Shown here: in pieces, positions 28,620-36,182 of the stretch
How the letters are laid out: each line of letters begins with the position of its first letter
How positions within the stretch are numbered: the stretch's first letter is position 1
Assembly (NCBI GenBank): GCA_964446245.1
Contig: CAYUNI010000006.1
Span: forward strand, 1 to 36,182
DNA from: CAYUNI01 sp964446245
Lineage (GTDB): Bacteria > Patescibacteriota > Minisyncoccia > Phycocordibacterales > XYD1-FULL-46-19
DNA: 36,182 nt
Reading direction: 5' to 3'
The notes under the pieces: model-generated
Databases searched by the model: none
Seen by the model: the letters and a program-made list of their open reading frames with translations, nothing else
Told to the model about the DNA's origin: nothing
Translations under genes and position numbers: made by a program

Positions 28620-31094
28620 ATGTCCTCTCTTAATTTTCTTAAACAGAGCCGTATCTATCCTATTTTAGTATTAGAAAATTGGCTTTCGGAAACCAAGCGC
28701 CAAAGACTCTTGAGATTATTCCGTTGGCTGATAGTTTTTTTGGGTTTATTGATTGTTGTTTATTTAATCGCTGGCCGAATAAGTGGCGGGTCTAGCGCTC
28801 CATGGCTTTCGTTGCTGGGAGAAAAAATGTTTGGTTTATTACTTGTAGCTTTGGCGGGCTTTTTAGCCATTTTCTCTTTAGAGGCTTATTTTACTTCAGT
28901 TTTTTATTCTGATTTGATTATTAAAAATGAATATCAACCCAAAGATCTCTACACTTTTAGCGCTGGTCGAATATTGTATCAGGCCCCTCAAGGAGATATT
29001 TTACTTGGTTTTTTGTCGGCGCCAGTTGGCCAGCTTATCTTAGGTCGGCTTGGTCTATCTGTCGAAAAGATTGCTTTAGCTCGTCCGACAGGCCCGGTAG
29101 CTAGTGGATGGTCCATTGATACTGATGAACGGGGATTGATTACTTTGGCAACTTTAGTTTTGTCTTTGTATAAAAATGAACCGGTTTTAACCAAAGCGTT
29201 ATCTGATCGAGGTTTGTCAGTACAAGATTTGCAAAAAACAGTTTCCTGGGTTGTTTTTCAGATAGAAAAAGAACAACTTGAAAATGCTTGGTGGCAGAGA
29301 GATAATCTAGCTAAAATTCCAAGTATTGGACGCAATTTCACTTATGGCCAAACTTTTAGCCTTGATCAATACTCAAGAGATCTATTGTTTTCTAGTGAGG
29401 TTGAAGCGATTGATTCGGCGGTTGCTAATTCACAAAAAGTTGTTGATCAGTTAGAAACAATTCTTTCTCGTTCGCGGGAGGCTAACGCTATTTTGGTTAG
29501 CGAATCAGGGGAGAATAAATTAACAATAATCTGGTATTTGGTCCGACGCTTAAAAGATGGCACGATCAATCCTGCTCTTCGGGATCGTCGGCCAGTCCTT
29601 TTTGCAGTGACCGATTTTGTCGCCGGTCAAAATGGCCGAGAGGATTTTGAGAAAAATTTACTTAGTCTGATGAGTGAATCAAGTCGAGCCGGTAATACCC
29701 TATTGATTTTTGATGATCTTGCTTATTTGCAATTAGCCGCGACTCAAATGGGATCTAATTTGGGTAATCTTTTGGAGCCATTTTTAGTTTCAGCCGAAAT
29801 GCAAGTGATTGGCTTGGCCGATCGAGAAAAATATCACCATCATTTGGCAGGGGATCAGTCATTGCAAAGTCATTTTGAGGTCGTCCAGGCAGAGCATTTA
29901 ACTGACGATGAATTGGTGGCGACTTTGGGTCAAAGTGTTTTGCCGATTGAGGCGCGTTATGGTTTGATATTTACTTACCCGGCTTTAAAGGAGATCGCCA
30001 AGAGTGCTGTCTATTATTTTTCAACAAGTGCCAGTTCTGATAAAACATTAGATCTACTTTTAGAAATAGCGCCGTGGGCAGTGGGACAGGGTTTTGTTTT
30101 AATCGATAAAGAGCAAGTATTGAATTATGTCCAAGCTAAGACTAAGGTTCCGGTAGGGACAATTAGTCAAAAAGAAAAAGATAAATTGCTCAATTTAAAA
30201 GAGCTTTTATCAGCGCGAGTTGTCGGACAAAAAGAGGCGATTTCTGCGGTCGCTAGCGCTTTGCAACGGGCGCGAGCTGGTCTGCGTAGTCAGAATCGTC
30301 CAATTGGTTCCTTCCTCTTTCTTGGGTCTACTGGAGTGGGGAAGACCGAGACGGCCAAAGCTTTGGCTCAAGTATTTTTTGGCGGAGAAGATTTGATGAT
30401 GCGTTTAGACATGTCCGAATATCAAACTGCTGATTCGGTGACACGATTGATTGGCGATTGGGGGAGTGGTCAACCGGGGGTTTTGGAAAAAATGTTGAAA
30501 GAAAATCCTTATGGTGTCCTTCTTCTTGATGAATTTGAAAAAACCCACCAAGAAGTACTAAACTTATTTTTGCAAATTCTTGATGAAGGTTTCTTTTCTA
30601 ACTCATCTGGTCAGCGAATAAGCGCTCGTAATATAATTATCGTTGCAACCTCTAACGCGGGAGCTGATTTGATTTGGCAAATGGTTGGTCGAGGAGAAAA
30701 TCCAGCCGAAAAACAGGATCAAATTATTGATTATTTAGTCAATCAGGGAATATACAAACCAGAGCTTTTGAATCGTTTTGATGGAGCTATTATTTTCCAA
30801 CCTCTCGGAGAGCTTGAATTAAAAGCGATAGCGAAATTGATGTTGGAAAAGTTGGCTAGCCGCCTTCGTGACAAAGGGATTGGTTTGGCGATTGATGAAC
30901 TTTTGATTACCAATGTCGCTAAAAATGGTTCGAATCGAGTTTTTGGCGCGCGCCCAATGCAAAGGTATATCCAAGATTATTTAGAACAGCCTTTGTCTGA
31001 ACAAATTATTGCTGGTAATTTAACATCAGGACAGACGGCGCGTTTTGTTTTGGCGGAGGATGTATTGCGGGTGAATATTCAGAAAAATGATTAG
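28620..31094 (+). CDS. Membrane-anchored Clp-type AAA+ ATPase with degenerate D1
   Basis: An 824-residue relative of ClpA/ClpC. Two membrane segments (about 31-50 and 68-92) precede a Clp-N-like domain (LILGRLGLSVEKIALARP region). The first AAA module (about 270-430) keeps the layout but not the key residues: Walker A reads VSESGENKLT instead of GEAGVGKT, Walker B ends FDDL, and the arginine-finger region is SLQSHFEVVQ. The second module is intact: GSTGVGKTETAKAL near 568, LLLDEFEK near 635, VATSNAGA near 675 and sensor 2 GARPMQR. I see no ClpP-docking IGF-type loop. It overlaps the next gene by eight bases. Confidence 0.9.
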   Translation: MSSLNFLKQSRIYPILVLENWLSETKRQRLLRLFRWLIVFLGLLIVVYLIAGRISGGSSAPWLSLLGEKMFGLLLVALAGFLAIFSLEAYFTSVFYSDLIIKNEYQPKDLYTFSAGRILYQAPQGDILLGFLSAPVGQLILGRLGLSVEKIALARPTGPVASGWSIDTDERGLITLATLVLSLYKNEPVLTKALSDRGLSVQDLQKTVSWVVFQIEKEQLENAWWQRDNLAKIPSIGRNFTYGQTFSLDQYSRDLLFSSEVEAIDSAVANSQKVVDQLETILSRSREANAILVSESGENKLTIIWYLVRRLKDGTINPALRDRRPVLFAVTDFVAGQNGREDFEKNLLSLMSESSRAGNTLLIFDDLAYLQLAATQMGSNLGNLLEPFLVSAEMQVIGLADREKYHHHLAGDQSLQSHFEVVQAEHLTDDELVATLGQSVLPIEARYGLIFTYPALKEIAKSAVYYFSTSASSDKTLDLLLEIAPWAVGQGFVLIDKEQVLNYVQAKTKVPVGTISQKEKDKLLNLKELLSARVVGQKEAISAVASALQRARAGLRSQNRPIGSFLFLGSTGVGKTETAKALAQVFFGGEDLMMRLDMSEYQTADSVTRLIGDWGSGQPGVLEKMLKENPYGVLLLDEFEKTHQEVLNLFLQILDEGFFSNSSGQRISARNIIIVATSNAGADLIWQMVGRGENPAEKQDQIIDYLVNQGIYKPELLNRFDGAIIFQPLGELELKAIAKLMLEKLASRLRDKGIGLAIDELLITNVAKNGSNRVFGARPMQRYIQDYLEQPLSEQIIAGNLTSGQTARFVLAEDVLRVNIQKND

Positions 31095-32559
31095 AAAAAC
31101 TTTTAAAAATTATATTTTTTGGGTAATCCTTGTCGCCCTGATCGGGGTGTTTTTGGCTTGGGGGGCGTGGACTGGAGTAAAGATAGCTTATGCCAAGATT
31201 AGCCCAGAGTTAACCAAGATTGATTTTAAATTTTTGCCAGCCTTTAGTCTTTTTGCTAGCCCGAGAGAGATTGTCTACCAAGCGACTACTTCATCGACCA
31301 ATACACCCGCGGTGATTTTGCCTCGTAAATTAAATTTAGAAAATTTTGATTCGGCTAACCCTCAAGTTCCCAAAGTGGGAAAGGTCATCGTCGCTGATCT
31401 TAAAAAAATGTCCATTTTTTTGTATCGAGATGGAGAGATGGTTGCTAGTTCGACAATCTTGGGGAAAGGGCGACCAGGGACCCCGTGGGAGACACCAGCT
31501 GGTGAATATAAGATTAAATTAAAGAAGCCAAGTCATTTTTCTTCGATTGGTAAGGTCACCATGCCTTATAGTATGCAATTTTTTGGTAATTATTTTATTC
31601 ATGGTTGGCCTCGATACTCAAATGGTAAGCCTGTCCCTAAGGGTTATTCTGGGGGCTGTATTCGCTTAAGTGATCTTGATGCTAAAAAGGTTTATGATTT
31701 TGCTGACACGGAGACGATGGTAATGATTTATGGCGCAGATAGAGATTTGGTATCTGCTAGTAGCCAGCTTGCTAATTCTGCTTATATTTTACTCAAAGAC
31801 CCGGACCGAATTCCTCTTTCGGCGGATGCCTATCTTGTAGCCGATATTGATACTGGAGAAATAATTTTAGAGAAAAATAAGAGTTTAGTGACGCCGATTG
31901 CTTCGGTGACCAAGTTGGTGACGGCTTTGGTGTCTCTTGAAACTTTAAACCAATATCAGACAATCACAGTAAGTAAAGAAGCGGCCCGAACTTACAGCAA
32001 GAGTGGCTCCCTGCTTTCGGGAGAGAAATTTAAAACGGGAGATTTGATTTATCCTTTACTTTTGCAATCAAGTAATGATGCTGCGGAAGTTTTAGCTGAG
32101 GCGGGTGGCCGTAAAAATTTTATTAGTCAAATGAATGAAAAAGTAAAGTCGGTAGGTTTGGATCAAACTTATTTTGAAGACCCAAGCGGACTATCAGAAA
32201 ACAATGTTTCTTCGGCTGAAGATTTATTTAAATTAGCGCGCTATATTTATCAATACAAAAAATATATTTTTGATATCACCAAAGAAAAAGAAGCTAAAGT
32301 AGGGCGCTACAAATTCGCCAATATCAATCGCCTCCATCTTCTAAACAATTATGTTGGCGGGAAGGATGGTTATACCGATGAGGCCGGACGGACCTTGGTG
32401 GCAGTATTTACTATGCCATTGTCTGAATTTGAACAACGAAATATTGCTTTGATTTTGTTGAAAAGCGAAAACCGCACCCGAGACACTGCCGAGTTGATAA
32501 AATATATCGTGACCAATGTTTCCCGCCAAACTCCAAGTAGTTTTACTCCGGGAGCTTAA
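31087..32559 (+). CDS. L,D-transpeptidase (YkuD) fused to D,D-carboxypeptidase (S11)
   Basis: A 490-residue exported enzyme of peptidoglycan remodelling. One N-terminal membrane anchor (about 9-30). Residues of about 100-218 form a YkuD domain with the catalytic motif: FIHGWP, then YSGGCIRLS with the nucleophilic cysteine. Residues of about 240-470 form a penicillin-binding S11 domain with SVTKL (SxxK), SSN (SxN) and KDG in place of KTG. The pair makes sense: the carboxypeptidase trims pentapeptides to tetrapeptides, the donors of 3-3 cross-links made by the transpeptidase. It overlaps the Clp-type gene by eight bases. Confidence 0.92.
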   Translation: MIRKTFKNYIFWVILVALIGVFLAWGAWTGVKIAYAKISPELTKIDFKFLPAFSLFASPREIVYQATTSSTNTPAVILPRKLNLENFDSANPQVPKVGKVIVADLKKMSIFLYRDGEMVASSTILGKGRPGTPWETPAGEYKIKLKKPSHFSSIGKVTMPYSMQFFGNYFIHGWPRYSNGKPVPKGYSGGCIRLSDLDAKKVYDFADTETMVMIYGADRDLVSASSQLANSAYILLKDPDRIPLSADAYLVADIDTGEIILEKNKSLVTPIASVTKLVTALVSLETLNQYQTITVSKEAARTYSKSGSLLSGEKFKTGDLIYPLLLQSSNDAAEVLAEAGGRKNFISQMNEKVKSVGLDQTYFEDPSGLSENNVSSAEDLFKLARYIYQYKKYIFDITKEKEAKVGRYKFANINRLHLLNNYVGGKDGYTDEAGRTLVAVFTMPLSEFEQRNIALILLKSENRTRDTAELIKYIVTNVSRQTPSSFTPGA

Positions 32560-32577
32560 AATTTACATTAATCCGAC

Positions 32578-33027
32578 TTATGTGGCCGAAGCAATAATTT
32601 TTACTATATTGCTTAAAGTTTGAACTACAGGCGTCAGAGCATTTTCAAAAGCGAGACGTTGGTTTTTGATATTATCCACCTCAGTTTTTATTTGAGGAAC
32701 GATTTGCGCGACAACGCTTAATTGTCCTTCAAAAATTTGTCTTTCGGCCGTAGTCATTGTCTGATTATTTAGATAAATGATATTTGACCCGATTTGATTT
32801 AACAACCTTGTCCTATTGTCTAATAGAGCATTTTGTCTCATCATTACGACTTGTTGGCCTACCAAGACTGAACGTAAACTCAATAGGCTATTTTCTACGG
32901 TTGGGATTACTCGGATGGCTTCAGCTTTGGTTAAAGTTTGTGCCTGAAGCTTTTTTGTCGGGACTAGAGATAAGCCTAAAAACGATATCAACATCAATAG
33001 CAAGCCAATCTTTAGATATTTTTTCAT
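32578..33027 (-). CDS. Hypothetical secreted protein
   Basis: A 149-residue protein with a clear signal peptide (MKKYLKIGLLLMLISFLGLS, cleavage likely near residue 30 after LQAQ). The mature part is polar and helical, with coiled-coil-like spacing (SLRSVLVGQQVVMMRQNALL, then QLSVVAQIVPQIKTEVDNIK) and a small hydrophobic end. No catalytic motif is seen. A Shine-Dalgarno site (AGAGGA) precedes the ATG. It is convergent with the transpeptidase fusion, with only 18 bases between the stops. Confidence 0.75.
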   Translation of the reverse strand: MKKYLKIGLLLMLISFLGLSLVPTKKLQAQTLTKAEAIRVIPTVENSLLSLRSVLVGQQVVMMRQNALLDNRTRLLNQIGSNIIYLNNQTMTTAERQIFEGQLSVVAQIVPQIKTEVDNIKNQRLAFENALTPVVQTLSNIVKIIASAT

Positions 33028-33243
33028 AAGCTTCCTCTTTTTTAAAGATAAAGAAGTAAAATCTTAATTAGCTAATCTTTAATAATTTAACTCTAAAACA
33101 GCGGAATAATCACTTAGACCAAAACAAACACCAAAGGGATAAAAGGTTTTTATTGCCCCTCCTTTATTAATTAACACTTTTGGCTTGGTTAAGGTGTTGT
33201 TTTCAAAGTGTAATTTTTGCTAGGCGAAGGACAGGCTTTTTGC

Positions 33244-33249
33244 TAAGAT
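33244..33249 (+). promoter_or_regulatory. -10 box of dus
   Basis: TAAGAT with TGC before it. It overlaps the first in-frame ATG (33248), which argues that translation starts at 33257 or 33260 instead. Confidence 0.6.
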
Positions 33250-33256
33250 GGTTTCG

Positions 33257-34306
33257 ATGATGAAAAAGATAAAGTCGAAAAATATTTGGACGGAATTACC
33301 AAGGCCGATTTTAGCTTTGGCGCCAATGTACGATGTCACCGACTCAGCCTTCCGTCAGATTATTGCTGATTTTGGACACCCTGGACTTTTTTTTACTGAA
33401 TTTGTTTCCGCCGCTGGACTAGCAAGTGATAAGGGGCGACCCAAACTTCTACGCGAGCTTTATTTTACCAAGAAAGAACAACCAATAATTGCTCAAGTTT
33501 TCGGTGCTAATCGTGAGACGATGTATCAGACGGGGAAACTTGTTGCCAAGTTGGGTTTTGCCGGTCTGGATATCAATATGGGTTGCCCTGATCGGGCGGT
33601 GATCAAGCAGGGCGCTGGAGCTGCTCTTATTTTGAAACCAAAATTAGCGCGCGAAATTATCGCTTCAGCTAAAGCTGGAGCAGGAGATTTGCCGGTTTCG
33701 GTAAAAACCAGAATTGGTTTTAACAAAATTGAGTGGGAGAAATGGTTGTCAGAGTTATTATTAGCTGAGCCAGCGGCTTTGACCGTCCATTTGCGAACAA
33801 AAAAAGAATTGTCAGGGCCACCTGCTCATTGGGAATTAGCAACAGATATTGCCCGCTTAGTAAAGAAAAGCGGGGTTCCTCTCTTAATGAATGGTGATGT
33901 GAAATCAGCTCAAGAAGGCCGAGATTTGGCTCAAAAATATGGTTTAGACGGGGTTATGATTGGTCGAGGCATCTTTGGCCAGCCGTGGTTATTTGCTAAT
34001 TCGGCGAAGTCTCTGACGACGAAGCGGGAATTATCAAGGCACGCCCTTGATGAGGAGGTTTCTTTGGAGGAGCGTTTGTTAACTTTGGTTAAACACAGCC
34101 AACTTTTTGCTAAATATTATTTACCCGGGCCAACTAATCAAAAACTTTTTGCCGGTCATACCAAAAATTTTGCTGTAATGAAGAAGCATTTTAAAGCGTA
34201 TGTTCGAGATTTCGCCGGCTCGAGCGAATTGCGCGCCAAATTGATGGAATGTGATAACGCTGAGGCCGTCGAAAAAATAATTAAAATTTTCTTAACTAAA
34301 AAGTAA
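33257..34306 (+). CDS. dus: tRNA-dihydrouridine synthase (DusB-like)
   Basis: Reduces uridine in the D loop of tRNAs with FMN. A TIM barrel with LALAPMYDVTDSAFRQI at the start, the catalytic cysteine in INMGCPDRAVIKQGAGAAL, VKTRIGF, a VHLRTKKE segment (HGRT in most relatives), LLMNGDVKS and GVMIGRGIFGQPW. About 349 residues is normal. I start at the second ATG because the first lies inside the -10 box, making the mRNA leaderless. It is a standalone gene about 60 bases ahead of dnaX. Confidence 0.96.
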   Translation: MMKKIKSKNIWTELPRPILALAPMYDVTDSAFRQIIADFGHPGLFFTEFVSAAGLASDKGRPKLLRELYFTKKEQPIIAQVFGANRETMYQTGKLVAKLGFAGLDINMGCPDRAVIKQGAGAALILKPKLAREIIASAKAGAGDLPVSVKTRIGFNKIEWEKWLSELLLAEPAALTVHLRTKKELSGPPAHWELATDIARLVKKSGVPLLMNGDVKSAQEGRDLAQKYGLDGVMIGRGIFGQPWLFANSAKSLTTKRELSRHALDEEVSLEERLLTLVKHSQLFAKYYLPGPTNQKLFAGHTKNFAVMKKHFKAYVRDFAGSSELRAKLMECDNAEAVEKIIKIFLTKK

Positions 34307-34351
34307 GGTACGACCTTACGATTCAACTGGCCGTGCCTTGTCCGCGTTTTG

Positions 34352-34360
34352 TGTTATAAT
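34352..34360 (+). promoter_or_regulatory. Extended -10 box of dnaX
   Basis: TGT-TATAAT, six bases before the dnaX ATG at 34367. This is the cleanest leaderless start in the window. Confidence 0.75.
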
Positions 34361-34366
34361 GCTTTT

Positions 34367-35401
34367 ATGTCTACTGTAGCTCTTTATCGTAAATATCGAC
34401 CGGAAAAATTTAACGAGATTATTGGTCAAGAAAAGGTTGTTTCTGTTTTGGTGGAATCTATCAAAAATAATCAAATTTCCCATGCCTATCTTTTCTCTGG
34501 TCCGCGAGGGGTGGGGAAGACCAGTATTGCTCGGATTTTGGCTCGCGAGCTTGATTGTCGAGGCAATGATTTGTATGAAATCGATGGTGCTTCAAACAAC
34601 GGCGTCGATGAAATCCGCGAATTGAAAGAATCTGTTCGCACCCTGCCTTTCGAGTCTCCACGCAAGGTTTATATCATCGATGAGGTACACATGCTTTCTA
34701 AAGCGGCTTTTAACGCTTTGTTGAAAACTTTGGAGGAGCCACCGGCTCATGTGGTCTTTATTCTTGCCACCACAGAATTAGCTAAAGTTCCCGATACGAT
34801 TATCTCTCGCTGTCAGACCTATGTTTTCAATAAGCCGGCAATTTCTGATCTGGAACAAGCTTTGACAAAGGTTTTGAAAAAAGAAGGCTGCAAATTGAAA
34901 GCGGAATCTATTCGTTTGATTGCCATGTTGGCCGAAGGTTCTTTTCGTGATGCTTTAGGAATTTTGCAAAAAGTAATCAGTCTTTCAGTCGACAAAGAAT
35001 TATCTCCGGCTGAAGTTTCCGCCATCACTGGCGCCCCGCGAAGAGAATTATTGGAAACTTTTTTGTTGGGAATTATGGAGAAGGCGACAGAAAAAAGTTT
35101 GACCGCTATTCAGCAACTAATCAGTGAAAATGGAGATTGTCGATTATTTTTGAAATTAGCTATGGAGCAGATTCGTCTGGCGATGCTTTTGGCTTACGGT
35201 GGCAAGACAGGGGAAGCTCGATTGGCCGACCTTTCGCTAGATGAACAAGAATTTATTCGTACTTTAGCGAATCATGAATCTAAACGGCAGTTGCCGAAGA
35301 TCTTGTTTGAGCTTCTCACTATCTACCCGCAAATTTATTCTGCCTATCGCCCCGAGCTTCCTCTGGAATTGGCGGTGGTGAAGATGGGGGGAGAAAATTA
35401 A
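34367..35401 (+). CDS. dnaX: DNA polymerase III subunit gamma/tau (DnaX), short, no zinc module
   Basis: The motor of the clamp loader. AAA+ motifs: Walker A GPRGVGKT (45-52), DEVH (105-108), sensor 1 ATTELAKVP and SRC arginine-finger motif (ISRCQ at about 146-150). The segment between Walker A and Walker B normally holds four zinc-binding cysteines; here it runs ELDCRGNDLYEIDGASNNG, with one cysteine (C64), so the zinc module has been lost. It ends at 344 residues after the collar domain, so it is gamma-like with no tau extension. Leaderless start. A perfect hairpin follows the stop. Confidence 0.95.
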   Translation: MSTVALYRKYRPEKFNEIIGQEKVVSVLVESIKNNQISHAYLFSGPRGVGKTSIARILARELDCRGNDLYEIDGASNNGVDEIRELKESVRTLPFESPRKVYIIDEVHMLSKAAFNALLKTLEEPPAHVVFILATTELAKVPDTIISRCQTYVFNKPAISDLEQALTKVLKKEGCKLKAESIRLIAMLAEGSFRDALGILQKVISLSVDKELSPAEVSAITGAPRRELLETFLLGIMEKATEKSLTAIQQLISENGDCRLFLKLAMEQIRLAMLLAYGGKTGEARLADLSLDEQEFIRTLANHESKRQLPKILFELLTIYPQIYSAYRPELPLELAVVKMGGEN

Positions 35402-35403
35402 GT

Positions 35404-35452
35404 TATCCAAACATAAACAGCACCTAAAATAGGCGCTGTTTATGTTTGGATA
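35404..35452. terminator. Perfect 18-bp inverted repeat between convergent genes
   Basis: Arms 35404-35421 and 35435-35452 are perfect reverse complements with a 13-base loop, between dnaX and the convergent membrane gene. Confidence 0.8.
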
Positions 35453-35463
35453 TTTTAAGTTAG

Positions 35464-36018
35464 CTATTTTAAACTTATCAATCGAGAAATTGCGGGAATG
35501 ATTATCCAAGCCAAGACGATGATAAGAAAGATCATTCCTCCAGAAATCTTTTTTTGATAAAGAACAGAATTATTTTCTCGTTCAAGACAGGTTATTACGA
35601 TAATCAAAGAAGAGAATCCGACAATTGCGATAGAGGCAAGTGATCGATATAAAATTTCTCCGGAAAGCATGTCCCAAATTGCCATTATCCCCAAAAGAGC
35701 GAGTAGAGTAGCGGATAATATCAAAATAGATAAAGTGAGAATTCTTAAACTTTTGAAAATGGGATTTGCTTCGGGAGTAATTGTCGCTGGCTGTAGGTTG
35801 TTGTTTAAAGATTCTATTGGTTGAATATTGTGTCGATCGATAAAATGATCAGCCACAAGAATTATTATTGCCACAAGGGCAAGTAAACCTATTGATTGAA
35901 ATGATTTAGTAATTACATCTTTGGAGAAAAAGTCCCAAACACCTAATATTGAAATAGCACTGAGGACTACTACTGCCAAAATAAATAAATAAGCAGCAAT
36001 ATTTGCGATTTTTTTCAT
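35464..36018 (-). CDS. Hypothetical membrane protein with internal duplication
   Basis: A 184-residue protein with about five hydrophobic segments. Two halves echo each other: SILGVWDFFSKDVITKSFQS (about 23-42) and GIMAIWDMLSGEILYRSLAS (about 109-128), each followed by a hydrophobic segment, so the gene probably arose by tandem duplication. No catalytic motif is seen and I do not recognise the family. A TGC-TATAAT box lies about 40 bases before the ATG, so its mRNA has a leader. Confidence 0.75.
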   Translation of the reverse strand: MKKIANIAAYLFILAVVVLSAISILGVWDFFSKDVITKSFQSIGLLALVAIIILVADHFIDRHNIQPIESLNNNLQPATITPEANPIFKSLRILTLSILILSATLLALLGIMAIWDMLSGEILYRSLASIAIVGFSSLIIVITCLERENNSVLYQKKISGGMIFLIIVLAWIIIPAISRLISLK

Positions 36019-36182
36019 AAATTTAATTAATAATTACCCTGACTAATATCTGAAAATTATAGCATAAAATAATAAACTTTCAGAACATCTTTCGGCGTAT
36101 CTCACGCTTATCATTCGTTTTCCGCTTTTTGAGACGTGCCGGGCGGCACATCACAGGGCGAAGCGGTGCACCGAATGGTGCG
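36019..36182. other. Spacer with GC-rich hairpins at the window end
   Basis: After the membrane-gene promoter the sequence turns GC-rich and forms small hairpins, GTGCC/GGCAC (about 36137-36150) and GCACC/GGTGC (about 36168-36181). This resembles the tRNA-flanking elements elsewhere in the window. Confidence 0.4.

Overview
The window reads as a chromosomal piece of a Patescibacteria (candidate phyla radiation) bacterium. This is inferred from compact, fairly AT-rich, mostly housekeeping genes that are often shorter than usual (ValRS without its C-terminal arm, Obg without a C-terminal domain, Rel without ACT, DnaX without its zinc module), from small membrane families common in that group (DUF5652-like, PspC, DedA-like), and from tRNA genes with no encoded CCA. 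The exact lineage cannot be told from the sequence. There is one 100-N assembly gap (28064-28163). I see no phage, insertion sequence or CRISPR array.

Layout. 1-3600: the end of tRNA-Phe, then a small heat-shock protein, a PrsW-like protease and valS. 3600-4050: an intergenic region with a probable structured RNA. 4050-6770: tsaD and two DedA-like proteins around tRNA-Val. 6770-7650: tRNA-Glu with a broken copy of itself, a hairpin array and tRNA-Ser. 7660-13220 (minus strand): a DUF5652-like protein, obgE, then rpsU-ybeY-ftsA-ftsZ-trxB. 13220-15930: rpmG, tRNA-Trp, a PspC protein, an unknown protein and miaA. 16045-19165: a GT-B-like protein, a small unknown protein, tRNA-Leu with partial copies, and parB. 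19186-25826: a 38-bp palindrome, a probable small RNA, a Rel enzyme, two tiny membrane proteins, topA, a 52-residue protein, a large structured RNA and dprA. 25937-32559 (plus strand): serS, ftsQ, the gap, a membrane protein, a membrane-anchored Clp-type ATPase and an L,D-transpeptidase/D,D-carboxypeptidase fusion. 32578-36182: a secreted protein, dus, dnaX and a membrane protein.

How it works together. The genes cover translation and tRNA modification (valS, serS, miaA, tsaD, dus, ybeY, bS21, bL33), division (ftsA, ftsZ, ftsQ), envelope remodelling (the fusion enzyme), stringent response (Rel), DNA topology and replication (topA, dnaX), segregation (parB) and DNA uptake (dprA). Many genes at the head of a transcript start with ATG only 6-9 bases after a TGn-extended -10 box, so their mRNAs are probably leaderless. 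Several other genes carry clear Shine-Dalgarno sites.

Most worth following up: three intergenic structured-RNA candidates, of which 3712-3902 and 19249-19378 have both a promoter and a terminator; partial tRNA copies and palindromes around tRNA genes; and the envelope operon pairing a membrane-bound Clp ATPase that has a degenerate first ATPase domain with the transpeptidase/carboxypeptidase fusion.
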